A stretch of DNA of 7,482 nt from Acidimicrobiia bacterium (GCA_009927565.1 RFMT01000386.1:1-7482); one strand, 5' to 3'. Positions 1 through 6,242 are shown, counted from the stretch's first letter. Numbers and translations are program-made. Notes: generated by a model not told the origin, from the sequence alone.

Positions 1-37
1 TCCGCCGCTAAACCGATAGCTCGTAGGCCGCGAGAAA

Positions 38-43
38 TAGGGT
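38..43 (+). promoter_or_regulatory. Candidate -10 element (TAGGGT) for a leaderless start at ATG 51
   Basis: TAGGGT fits the actinobacterial TANNNT -10 pattern and ends 7 bases before ATG 51, the spacing expected when the transcript begins at the start codon. No -35 is apparent. It supports the signal-peptide start rather than ATG 140. Confidence 0.4.
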
Positions 44-50
44 TGGTGTT

Positions 51-727
51 ATGCGAAGGTTGCACGCAACTTTTATTTTCATGTTCACTGTTTTGCTTGT
101 CGCCACTGGTGGTGGGCGAGTGCGTCTGGGGTTAAGGCGATGGTGGGTGATGAGTCGGCGGGGCGGGCGAGGGTATTGATTATTGGTGACTCGGTGTTTG
201 ATGCATTTGATCATGTTGAGAGTGCGCGCGAACTATTAGATAGTCAGCAGAAGACAATTTTTGCGGTGCAGGGGTGCCAGAAACTTGTCGAACCCGGTTG
301 TTTCGCGTGGGTGAAATTGAGCGCCCTAGATCAGTTGAAGAAAAATGCTGGACGCTTCAGTGATGTTGTCGTGATCGGCACAGGGTACAACGATCGAATT
401 GGTGTGCCGTTTCGGCAAGCAGTTTTGGCGATCACACAAGAGGCTGCTCGTCAAGGTGTCGATGTTGTCTGGATTACATACCGCCAAGTGCGACATGTTC
501 GTGGTAAGGCAACGACGATGAACAAGCAACTTGGCAAACTTGACTCGAAAATCGAAAACCTGCATATTGCTGATTGGAATAGTTTTAGTGTAGGTAAAGA
601 AAAGAGCGGTTGGTTTCGTGGCGATCGCATACATTTAGTGACGCCAGGCGCAGTCGGATTGGCGCAGCTGATTAATCAGTCGGTTGCTGAGGTCGTGGCG
701 AAACGAGAATTAGCGGAAGTCGGCTGA
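51..727 (+). CDS. Secreted SGNH/GDSL-type hydrolase, probable one-base frameshift near 114-117
   Basis: The uninterrupted part starts at ATG 140 (195 residues) and carries the SGNH landmarks: GDS near its start (residues 16-18, nucleophile Ser18), the GTGYND block (Asn) and GDRIH near the C-terminus, giving the Asp-x-x-His pair. The family hydrolyses or transfers acyl/ester groups; the substrate cannot be told. ATG 51, in another frame, encodes MRRLHATFIFMFTVLLVA, a convincing signal peptide core. Adding one G to the GGG at 114-116 joins the two frames through a GGGASASG linker with an A-S-A signal peptidase-like site, giving about 225 residues. A TAGGGT element 7 bases before ATG 51 supports that start. 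I therefore infer an exported enzyme whose frame is broken by a missing base. If the base is truly absent, the product would start at 140 without a signal peptide. The 3' end overlaps glpX by 18 bases. Domain sure; joined start inferred. Confidence 0.72.
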
Positions 728-1702
728 CGAGTATTGACCGATGCGGTCAGCACGATGTTGGGTGTCAATCACACGCACTGTGCCGCTGCGACTGCGCATT
801 ACCAAACTTTGCGAGCGTGCACCATATGAGTCATACCGCACGCCGCGCAATAACTCGCCGTCGGTGACGCCGGTTGCGGCGAAAAATACATCGTCGCCAC
901 TGCATAAATCATTGACCGTCAGAACTTTTGATAAGTCATAGCCAGCATCTTTTGCTGCTTTGGCCTCGGCATCGTTTTTGACCCACAACTTGCCCAAAAT
1001 TTGGCCACCCAAACTTTTGAGCGCGGCGGCAGCAGTGACGCCTTCGGGTGTGCCGCCAATGCCCATCAAAACATCGACGCCGACATTTGGCGAAGCAGCG
1101 GCGATAGCGCCTGCGATGTCACCGTCACTAATTAAATGTATGCGACAACCACAACTGCGAACTTCGGCGATGAGTTCGTCGTGGCGTGGTCGCTCTAAAA
1201 TGACGACGACCAAATCGTTGAGCGACTTTTTGGTCGCCTTAGCAATTTCTTTGAGGTTTTTTGTCGGCGAAACATTTATGTCGATTGCGTTGGCTGCCTC
1301 GCGCGAAACCGCAATTTTTTCCATGTAGACACATGGCCCCGGGTTATACATCGTGCCACGCTCGGCAACAGCCAAAACCGACAGAGCGTTGTTGCGACCA
1401 AGTGATGTGAGCGTTGTTCCATCGATTGGGTCGACCGCCACATCAGTAAGAGGTTTCATACCGTTGCCGACACGCTCGCCGTTGAACAACATTGGCGCTT
1501 CATCTTTCTCGCCTTCGCCAATTACAACGATGCCATCCATGTTGACCGTGTCGAGAAGATTGCGCATCGCATCGACTGCGGCACCGTCGGCAGAATTTTT
1601 GTCGCCACGACCCACCCATTTAGATGCGGCAAGAGCGGCTGATTCGGTTACTCGCACGAGTTCAAGCGCCAAGTTGCGGTCAGGGCGTTGCGTCAACGGC
1701 AT
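710..1702 (-). CDS. glpX: Fructose-1,6-bisphosphatase class II (GlpX)
   Basis: Converts fructose 1,6-bisphosphate to fructose 6-phosphate plus phosphate, the committed phosphatase step of gluconeogenesis, in the cytoplasm. From ATG 1702 the protein has 330 residues, the usual class II length. Visible family marks are VGRGDKN (Asp34), IGEGEKDEAPML (metal-binding acidic residues 63-68), VDPIDGTT (residues 90-97, the metal/phosphate motif of the lithium-sensitive phosphatase superfamily) and GIGGTPEG (the glutamate that lines the active site). A TTG directly before the ATG gives an alternative 331-residue start; I prefer ATG. No good Shine-Dalgarno is visible. It is divergent from the acidic protein at 1760 with a 57-base gap and convergent with the SGNH gene. 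In actinobacteria GlpX is commonly the main FBPase. Frame is intact throughout. Identification is very secure. Confidence 0.96.
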   Translation of the reverse strand: MPLTQRPDRNLALELVRVTESAALAASKWVGRGDKNSADGAAVDAMRNLLDTVNMDGIVVIGEGEKDEAPMLFNGERVGNGMKPLTDVAVDPIDGTTLTSLGRNNALSVLAVAERGTMYNPGPCVYMEKIAVSREAANAIDINVSPTKNLKEIAKATKKSLNDLVVVILERPRHDELIAEVRSCGCRIHLISDGDIAGAIAAASPNVGVDVLMGIGGTPEGVTAAAALKSLGGQILGKLWVKNDAEAKAAKDAGYDLSKVLTVNDLCSGDDVFFAATGVTDGELLRGVRYDSYGARSQSLVMRSRSGTVRVIDTQHRADRIGQYSSADFR

Positions 1703-1710
1703 CAACCAAG

Positions 1711-1716
1711 ATGTTA
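1711..1716 (-). promoter_or_regulatory. Candidate -10 element (TAACAT) for glpX
   Basis: On the minus strand TAACAT lies 8 bases before ATG 1702. It fits TANNNT, and with no Shine-Dalgarno in the short leader it suggests a leaderless or near-leaderless transcript. No -35 match seen. Confidence 0.3.
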
Positions 1717-1746
1717 GCCCAATATCACTTCAGCCAAATAAACAAC

Positions 1747-1752
1747 TAGCGT
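1747..1752 (+). promoter_or_regulatory. Candidate -10 element (TAGCGT) for the gene at 1760
   Basis: TAGCGT lies 7 bases before GTG 1760, again matching TANNNT at leaderless spacing. It sits in the 57-base divergent gap with the opposing glpX -10 at 1711-1716, so both genes would be driven from this short region. Confidence 0.38.
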
Positions 1753-1759
1753 TCGGATT

Positions 1760-2263
1760 GTGAGCGAACTAAACCCGAATGCACCTATCACCGAGTGGGA
1801 ACTCGACGAGTGGTCACGCGAGACGCGCACCGAGTTGACGTCGATGTTGATTGAAGCAGGTATCGCACATCGATGGGACGATACGGTTTTGATTGCCGAG
1901 TCGGCTCGCGAAATTGATGTCGAAGAAATTTTGGATGAGATCGAAAATCTCGAAGACGAGATCGACGAACAAGATGATGACGTCGATCAGGCCGACACAA
2001 AAGTGTTGTCGCAACTTGTCGGTGTCGCCCAGAAAATTGCGCGAAACCCATCTGATGGGGGTGCTGTTGCAAGTCTCGAGCGACTGCTTGAGTCGATCGA
2101 TGCGTCGAGTGCACCAGGTGACATGAGTAACTCGGTGTGGAGACAGATTAAAGATCTTGCGAGTCAGGTTGAAGATGCGCTTGTTGGTGGCGATCGCGCC
2201 GACGAGGTGCTAGCCATGGATTTAGCGAGTCGGCTTGTGGCAATTTTGCGCTCGAATCTCTAG
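1760..2263 (+). CDS. Acidic protein of unknown function
   Basis: I do not recognise a named family. The protein has 167 residues from GTG 1760; a stop at 1739 in the same frame leaves no other standard start, and a -10-like TAGCGT lies 7 bases upstream. Residues 13-60 (WELDEWSRETRTELTSMLIEAG then HRWDDTVLIA) have the feel of a small alpha/beta domain like the DUF2007-type domains, in which a short helix is followed by a strand and a second helix; this is a resemblance only. Residues 53-80 are strongly acidic (runs of D and E), probably a charged helix or linker. Residues 82-167 look all-helical. No signal peptide, membrane segment or cysteine is seen, so it is probably cytoplasmic. It precedes the J-domain gene by 35 bases on the same strand. 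Coding status is secure, function is not. Confidence 0.82.
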   Translation: MSELNPNAPITEWELDEWSRETRTELTSMLIEAGIAHRWDDTVLIAESAREIDVEEILDEIENLEDEIDEQDDDVDQADTKVLSQLVGVAQKIARNPSDGGAVASLERLLESIDASSAPGDMSNSVWRQIKDLASQVEDALVGGDRADEVLAMDLASRLVAILRSNL

Positions 2264-2284
2264 TTGTTTTTTGCAAAGAGCAAT

Positions 2285-2290
2285 TAGTCT
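2285..2290 (+). promoter_or_regulatory. Candidate -10 element (TAGTCT) before ATG 2299
   Basis: TAGTCT in the 35-base gap ends 8 bases before ATG 2299. It matches TANNNT and supports that start in the upstream frame. The J-domain gene could equally be read through from 1760. Confidence 0.3.
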
Positions 2291-2298
2291 CTGAAGCC

Positions 2299-3005
2299 AT
2301 GGTTGCTGGTGAAGTGCTTGCTGAAATTGAGATTTGGCACACTCGGCCATTCACGCCGACGCGACGATTGTCGATCGGGCACTGAATTTGCCCGTTGAAC
2401 ATTCACCCGGTTTCGGTGGCCTATTGCTCGGAGGCATAGTTGCTCAACATTTCGGGGAAATTGACGATGAGATCGTGCCCGACGTGCATCGATTGTTGGC
2501 TCAAGTTGAACGCGGTGAGCGAGTTGTGCAGCCGCGACTTCGACATCGTCTGCAAACCGATCGCCATGGCTTGGCAAAGAGCGTGCATCGTCTTCACGGC
2601 AACGAAAACGAATTGAAATTTAATTTTGAATCAAACGGCAGTGACTTGCTACAAGTTCTAGGGGCAATTTATTCGCTAGAGCGACTTGAAGATTCTGCGC
2701 GACGTGCGCTTAGTTCAGTAATCAGTCGTGCGATGCGATGGCGTGGACCTCTTGACTCGTCTTTCATTTCTTTTTTGGCTGGCAATGCTTCTGCAAATAT
2801 TTCGGCGATGGCCGACCCGCGAGCATGGGCACTCGAGTTGCTTGGGTTTCCCGCGGGCACTGTGAAGCCGTCAAAGCGTCAAGTACAAGAGAGGTATCGC
2901 GCCGTTTTGCGCAACGTTCACCCCGACCACGGCGGCGATGTTGCAACTGCGGGCAAGTCAATCGAAGAAATCGGAGAAGCCCGCCGAGTGCTGTTGCGCT
3001 CGTGA
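2299..3005 (+). CDS. Protein with C-terminal J domain, probable one-base frameshift near 2377-2379
   Basis: The downstream frame (from about 2380 to TGA 3003) ends in a J domain: about 60 residues from DPRAWALELLGF, with the helix II stretch RQVQERYRAVLRNV and the HPD tripeptide that stimulates Hsp70 ATPase (HPDHGG). There is no Gly/Phe or zinc-finger region, so it is not a canonical DnaJ. The front part carries blocks such as PGFGGLLLGGIVA and QPRLRHRLQTDRHGL of unknown function. The downstream frame has only TTG 2334 as a start and lacks a natural N-terminus. ATG 2299 in another frame encodes MVAGEVLAEIEIWHTRPF and runs to TGA 2383. One extra G in the GGG at 2377-2379 joins them (SIG then ALNLPVEH), giving 235 residues. 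I infer one gene broken by a missing base. TGA 3003 lies close to the hydrolase start at 3028. Confidence 0.75.
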
Positions 3006-3031
3006 AAACGCGTGTGCTGTTGCGCTCGTGA
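2988..3031 (+). repeat. Partial tandem duplication, 18-base exact repeat with 26-base period
   Basis: GTGCTGTTGCGCTCGTGA occurs exactly at 2988-3005 and again at 3014-3031. The first copy encodes the last residues and stop of the J-domain protein; the second carries the GTG (3028) where the hydrolase frame sensibly begins. Removing 26 bases would restore a GTGA overlap between the two genes, so this looks like a recent slippage duplication or an assembly artefact. Confidence 0.85.
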
Positions 3032-3603
3032 TAACTGGTGTTGTTTTGTTTCCCGGCGCGGGAACAAGTGCGAGCCATCACTCGCTTGTCGCAATTGAAA
3101 CCGCAATAAACAGTGCGAACGCAAAAATTAAAGTTGCGCGCTGTGATTTTGAATACCGCAAGGCTGGCAAAAGCTTTCCGGATAAAACGCCGGTGTTAAT
3201 CGAGACCGTTCGCAAAGCCGTAAATCAGGCTGCGAACGATTGGGGCTGCGCAACAGATCAAATAGTGATTGGCGGTCGTTCGATGGGTGGGCGAATGTGC
3301 AGTATGGCGATAACCGAAGCCGGAAACGCTTTGGATGTGGCGGGTTTGGTCTGTGTTTGTTACCCGTTGCATCCGCCAAAACAGCCGAGCAAATTGCGCA
3401 GCGAACATTTGCCGAGAGTGACCGTACCGACACTTTTTATTAGCGGTACTCGCGACGAATTTGGCACGGTCGAAGAACTCACCGCTGCAACTTCGCCGAT
3501 GAAAAATAAGAAGCACGCGTGGATAGACGGTGCGAGACACGACTTAAAAAATAGAGACTCTGAAGTGGGCGAGATTATTGCAAGTTGGATTGTTGATTTA
3601 TAG
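3028..3603 (+). CDS. KANL3/TEX30-like alpha/beta hydrolase
   Basis: A small cytoplasmic alpha/beta hydrolase of the KANL3/TEX30-like group (dienelactone-hydrolase-like fold); the substrate is unknown for the family. Taking GTG 3028 gives 191 residues beginning MITGVVLFPGAG, where the first beta strand and oxyanion loop (FPGAGTSASHHSL) sit right at the N-terminus as usual for the family. The nucleophile elbow is GGRSMGGR (Ser85), the acid is probably Asp143 in SGTRDEFG and the base His171 in GARHDL; YPLHPPKQPSKLRSEHL is a typical family block. The frame is open back to 2938, but that stretch is read in another frame as the J domain, so the longer start is unlikely. GTG 3002 opens a third frame that stops after nine codons. 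No Shine-Dalgarno is obvious; translation is probably coupled to the gene before. The 3' end overlaps the MFS gene by 29 bases. Confidence 0.88.
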   Translation: MITGVVLFPGAGTSASHHSLVAIETAINSANAKIKVARCDFEYRKAGKSFPDKTPVLIETVRKAVNQAANDWGCATDQIVIGGRSMGGRMCSMAITEAGNALDVAGLVCVCYPLHPPKQPSKLRSEHLPRVTVPTLFISGTRDEFGTVEELTAATSPMKNKKHAWIDGARHDLKNRDSEVGEIIASWIVDL

Positions 3604-4858
3604 CCATTGTTGAGTCAATTACATCTTGCGGATTGAGTTCTTCAAGTTCGCGGTGCGCCGACTCGGGAAAAGTTGCATAGACCAGAACGCCGGCGATAAT
3701 TGGGCCGATTGCGAGCCAGCTCATAACAGTGCCGTAGCTGAAATCGTTGTCAAGAAAGTAACCAGCACCGATGAGACCAACACTGCCGCCAATGAGTGAA
3801 GCCGTCATGATCACACTCGAGGCAAACGAACGGTGCAAGGTCGGGAACATTTCGCCACGATAGACAGCCATTGCTGGATAGGCGAGACCCAAACAGACGC
3901 CACCTGAAACCGAAGCGAGCCACATTGCTTGACCGCTTGTGCTGAATGCTGCAGTTAGCAAAATTGCTCCGAGCGGAAACGTGATTGCCGAAAGAACGCG
4001 TCGCCCGCGCCGATCGGCGACGCGGCCGCCGATTAGTAAACCAATTGACGCGGGCGTGCCAGTGATAAGCGTGAATGCAGTGACCATGACTGCTGAATAG
4101 TCGCGGACATCGCGCAAGTAGCGAACCTGAAATACAGACGATGCAGCAATAAAAATATTGCCAAAAATTGCGACAAGACTTTGCGTAGTCAAGCGCGTTT
4201 TATCGATATGAGTTGTTTTTTCGAGGTGGGCGTCGTGGCGCTCTGTGAAGCGTCTCGTCTCGGGAAGTTTGCGCCACAGAATTACTGCGATCGCTAGCCA
4301 GGCGAGCGAGATTGCGTAGATATATCGCCATGAGTCTGCACTTAGATCGGCGAGCGGTAGGGCGCCGAATGCAAAACCGGCACCGAACCCTGCGGCTATC
4401 GCCAAAACACTTGTTGCCCAGGCGCGTGCGTCACGCGACATTTCTTCGGTTGCGACGATGCCGATCAGAATAGTCAGAGCCAACGCAAGTGGTCGGCCGA
4501 TTGTTTGTGTCGCCACCAAAATTGAAAAGTTTGGTGCAAGACCACCAAGTGCTGTGATGATTGGTGCACCAAACGCGCAAAAAATAATTAATCGACGACG
4601 GCCGATGCGGTCGGCGAGTGCGGCGAGCGGAAGTGAAATGACAACACCCCAGCGGATGATTGCTGCGCCGATGCCTTGTCCTTGTTCTGAAATTGCAAAA
4701 TCTTGTGCGGCATACGCGACTGTTTGTGTGAACAATGTGTTGGCATATGTTGCCGGAATGCAGGCCAATGCGAGAAGCCACAAAATAGTGCGTTGGCGCG
4801 CAGTCAATGGGGGTGTTCGGGGTTTTCGGCTCACTGCGGGAGCATACTGAAATGTCAT
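3575..4858 (-). CDS. Major facilitator superfamily transporter
   Basis: An inner-membrane secondary transporter of 427 residues from ATG 4858, with about 12 hydrophobic segments. Two family signatures are seen: LADRIGRRR (residues 81-89) in the loop after TM2 and GGRVADRRGRR (278-288) at the matching place in the second half. LPETRRF (198-204) ends the first half, and FPESAHRELEEL (397-408) starts a hydrophilic C-terminal tail; these PET/PES motifs recall sugar- and metabolite-porter branches, but the substrate cannot be assigned. GTG 4834, in frame and preceded by TATGCT six bases upstream, is an equally good start (419 residues); ATG 4858 would share two bases with the murA start. The gene stands alone on its strand, with divergent murA and a tail overlap of 29 bases with the hydrolase. 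MFS membership is secure, start uncertain. Confidence 0.93.
   Translation of the reverse strand: MTFQYAPAVSRKPRTPPLTARQRTILWLLALACIPATYANTLFTQTVAYAAQDFAISEQGQGIGAAIIRWGVVISLPLAALADRIGRRRLIIFCAFGAPIITALGGLAPNFSILVATQTIGRPLALALTILIGIVATEEMSRDARAWATSVLAIAAGFGAGFAFGALPLADLSADSWRYIYAISLAWLAIAVILWRKLPETRRFTERHDAHLEKTTHIDKTRLTTQSLVAIFGNIFIAASSVFQVRYLRDVRDYSAVMVTAFTLITGTPASIGLLIGGRVADRRGRRVLSAITFPLGAILLTAAFSTSGQAMWLASVSGGVCLGLAYPAMAVYRGEMFPTLHRSFASSVIMTASLIGGSVGLIGAGYFLDNDFSYGTVMSWLAIGPIIAGVLVYATFPESAHRELEELNPQDVIDSTMAINQQSNLQ
4841..4848. promoter_or_regulatory. Shared bidirectional -10-like core between MFS gene and murA
   Basis: AGCATACT reads on the minus strand as AGTATGCT. TATGCT (4846 to 4841, minus) lies six bases before GTG 4834 of the MFS gene, and CATACT (4843-4848, plus) lies eight bases before ATG 4857 of murA, a weaker match lacking the first T. 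No Shine-Dalgarno precedes either start, so both may be leaderless from overlapping, competing promoters. Confidence 0.4.
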
Positions 4859-6125
4859 GAATAATCAGTCTCCACGCATCATTGTGCGCCGTTCGGGGCC
4901 ACTTTCGGGCAATGTTCAGGTGCCTGGGGCAAAAAACTCAGTTTTGAAGTTGATGGCTGCGACTTTGCTGGCTGAAGGCGAATTCGTGTTGACCAACGTG
5001 CCTGCGATTGCCGATGTCGACACAATGTCTGATTTGTTGGCGGCTCTCGGTGTGAAAACTAAGTGGTTGGGACCACATGAACTTTCGTTGACGAATTCTG
5101 GAGATATCTCAACAGAAGCTCCGTTTGAAAACGTCGACAAAATTCGCGCCAGCATCAATGTGCTTGGGCCGTTGTTGACGCATTATGGTCAAGCGTTGAT
5201 CAACTGGCCGGGTGGCGACGACTTTGGCGGACGACCAATTGATTTGCACATCAGCGGCCTCGAAAAAATGGGTGCGACGATTGAACAGAACTTGTTGAAC
5301 ATCAATGCGTATGCCGACGAATTGCATGGTGCCGAGATTGAACTTTCGTTTGCCAGTGTTGGCGCGACTGAAAATATTTTGACGGCTGCAATTTATGCAA
5401 AAGGAACGACGGTAATTGACAATGCGGCGCGCGAACCCGAGATCGGCGACTTGTGCAACATGCTCGTGGCGATGGGTGCGCAAATTGAAGGTATCGGCAC
5501 TTCACGCTTGGTAGTTCACGGTTCGAAAAAAGGTTCACTTCACGGTGTACGTCATGCGGTGATCAACGATCGCGTGCAAGCAGCAACGTATATCGCAGCC
5601 GTTGCAATCGCCGGTGGCGATGTGCAGGTGCGTGGTGCGCGACCAGAACACATGGAGATGGTGATTAACAAATACACGCAGATGGGAGTTTCGATTTATC
5701 CGCAGCGAGATGGTTTGCGTGTCACGGCGCCTGAGCGTCTTGCGGCAATTGATTTTGCGACGCTGCCTTATCCCGGCATTGCGACTGACTACAAGCCGCT
5801 GCTTGTGGCGATGAACTCGGTCTCAAATGGCGTAGGTATTGTGACTGAAAACTTGTTTCCGGGTCGGTTTAGATATATCGAAGAGTTGTGCAAACTTGGC
5901 GCCGATATTCGTATTGACGGACACCACGCCGTGATCAAAGGTGTCGATCACCTGATTGGCACTGCGGTGACGGCGCCTGATATTCGTGCTGGTGCTGCTT
6001 TGGTTGTCGCTGGCTTGGCGGCCCATGGCGAAACAGTGATCGGTGAAATACACCACATCGATCGTGGCTATGACGACTTAGTCGGACGACTTAGTGGTCT
6101 CGGTGCTGACGTCACTCGCGTTTGA
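4857..6125 (+). CDS. murA: UDP-N-acetylglucosamine 1-carboxyvinyltransferase (MurA), Cys-to-Asp type
   Basis: Transfers enolpyruvate from PEP to UDP-GlcNAc, the first committed step of peptidoglycan synthesis, in the cytoplasm. It has 422 residues, the normal length. VPGAKNS holds the substrate-binding Lys26; PGGDDFGGRPIDLH (residues 118-131) is the active-site loop, where E. coli has Cys115 and this protein has Asp121. TDYKPLL holds the aspartate equivalent to E. coli Asp305, and DIRAGAALVVAGL the arginine equivalent to Arg397. The Asp form is active and is known from M. tuberculosis and Chlamydia, where it gives intrinsic fosfomycin resistance; the same is expected here. ATG 4857 is the only start before the in-frame TGA at 4848. 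No Shine-Dalgarno is present. The start abuts the divergent MFS start, and the 3' end overlaps a small gene on the minus strand. Confidence 0.97.
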   Translation: MNNQSPRIIVRRSGPLSGNVQVPGAKNSVLKLMAATLLAEGEFVLTNVPAIADVDTMSDLLAALGVKTKWLGPHELSLTNSGDISTEAPFENVDKIRASINVLGPLLTHYGQALINWPGGDDFGGRPIDLHISGLEKMGATIEQNLLNINAYADELHGAEIELSFASVGATENILTAAIYAKGTTVIDNAAREPEIGDLCNMLVAMGAQIEGIGTSRLVVHGSKKGSLHGVRHAVINDRVQAATYIAAVAIAGGDVQVRGARPEHMEMVINKYTQMGVSIYPQRDGLRVTAPERLAAIDFATLPYPGIATDYKPLLVAMNSVSNGVGIVTENLFPGRFRYIEELCKLGADIRIDGHHAVIKGVDHLIGTAVTAPDIRAGAALVVAGLAAHGETVIGEIHHIDRGYDDLVGRLSGLGADVTRV

Positions 6126-6230
6126 CTCGCGCTTGACGCGTCGCGTTGCCTGCCACAACACCCCGATAATTACGAGAATTGGTCCAACGACCAAGAGAAT
6201 TTCATCCCAACCACCTTGGTGAGCAAGCAC
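6078..6230 (-). CDS. Small single-pass membrane protein, HQGGWDE type, 50 residues
   Basis: Reading the minus strand from GTG 6230 gives a 50-residue protein that starts VLAHQGGWDEILLVVGPILV, has one hydrophobic segment at about residues 10-27, then a basic stretch (RRVKR, residues 30-34) and a polar Ser/Thr tail ending at TAA 6080-6078. The positive charges after the helix suggest N-out, C-in insertion in the cytoplasmic membrane. The HQGGWDE opening followed by one helix is a pattern I recall in small actinobacterial membrane proteins of unknown function; I cannot confirm this by search. GTG is the only standard start before the in-frame stop at 6251-6249. TACGAT ends six bases before the GTG, fitting a leaderless promoter. 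The last 48 bases overlap the 3' end of murA on the opposite strand. It fills most of the 152-base gap between murA and nfu. Confidence 0.72.
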   Translation of the reverse strand: MLAHQGGWDEILLVVGPILVIIGVLWQATRRVKRESNASDVSTETTKSSD

Positions 6231-6236
6231 CCTCGT

Positions 6237-6242
6237 ATCGTA
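6237..6242 (-). promoter_or_regulatory. Candidate -10 element (TACGAT) for the small membrane protein
   Basis: On the minus strand TACGAT is followed by six bases and then GTG 6230, the TANNNT leaderless spacing seen elsewhere in this window. It is back to back with the nfu promoter at 6257. Confidence 0.4.

Noticed and set aside
1..135. Open + strand frame reaching TAA 133 as the tail of an upstream gene
   Set aside because: The translation is cysteine-rich and not protein-like, and the region is better explained by a promoter and signal peptide from ATG 51.
8..214. 68-residue frame on the minus strand
   Set aside because: It is rich in Arg, Pro and Thr, has no recognisable domain, and runs antisense to the signal peptide and GDS block of the SGNH gene.
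960..1763. Long + strand frames antisense to glpX
   Set aside because: They mirror the codon pattern of glpX, have low-complexity Ser/Arg/Ala content and match no family.
2272..2284. Short inverted repeat TTGC/GCAA as a terminator after the acidic protein gene
   Set aside because: The stem is only four base pairs and is not followed by a T run, so it is too weak to call.
2370..2392. Programmed -1 ribosomal frameshifting as the explanation of the broken frames
   Set aside because: None of the three sites has a slippery X XXY YYZ heptamer in the right frame or an evident downstream pseudoknot, and three unrelated genes would need it. A missing base in a short run is simpler.
2938..3027. Longer N-terminus of the KANL3-like hydrolase from 2938
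   Set aside because: These bases encode the end of the J domain in another frame, and the added residues (cysteine- and arginine-rich) do not resemble the family; the first beta strand begins right after GTG 3028.
4458..4850. 130-residue + strand frame antisense to the MFS gene
   Set aside because: It is antisense to the transmembrane-coding part of a clear MFS transporter and has no motif.
5109..5483. 124-residue minus-strand frame inside murA
   Set aside because: It is a shadow of an intact and highly conserved gene, with no domain or start signal of its own.
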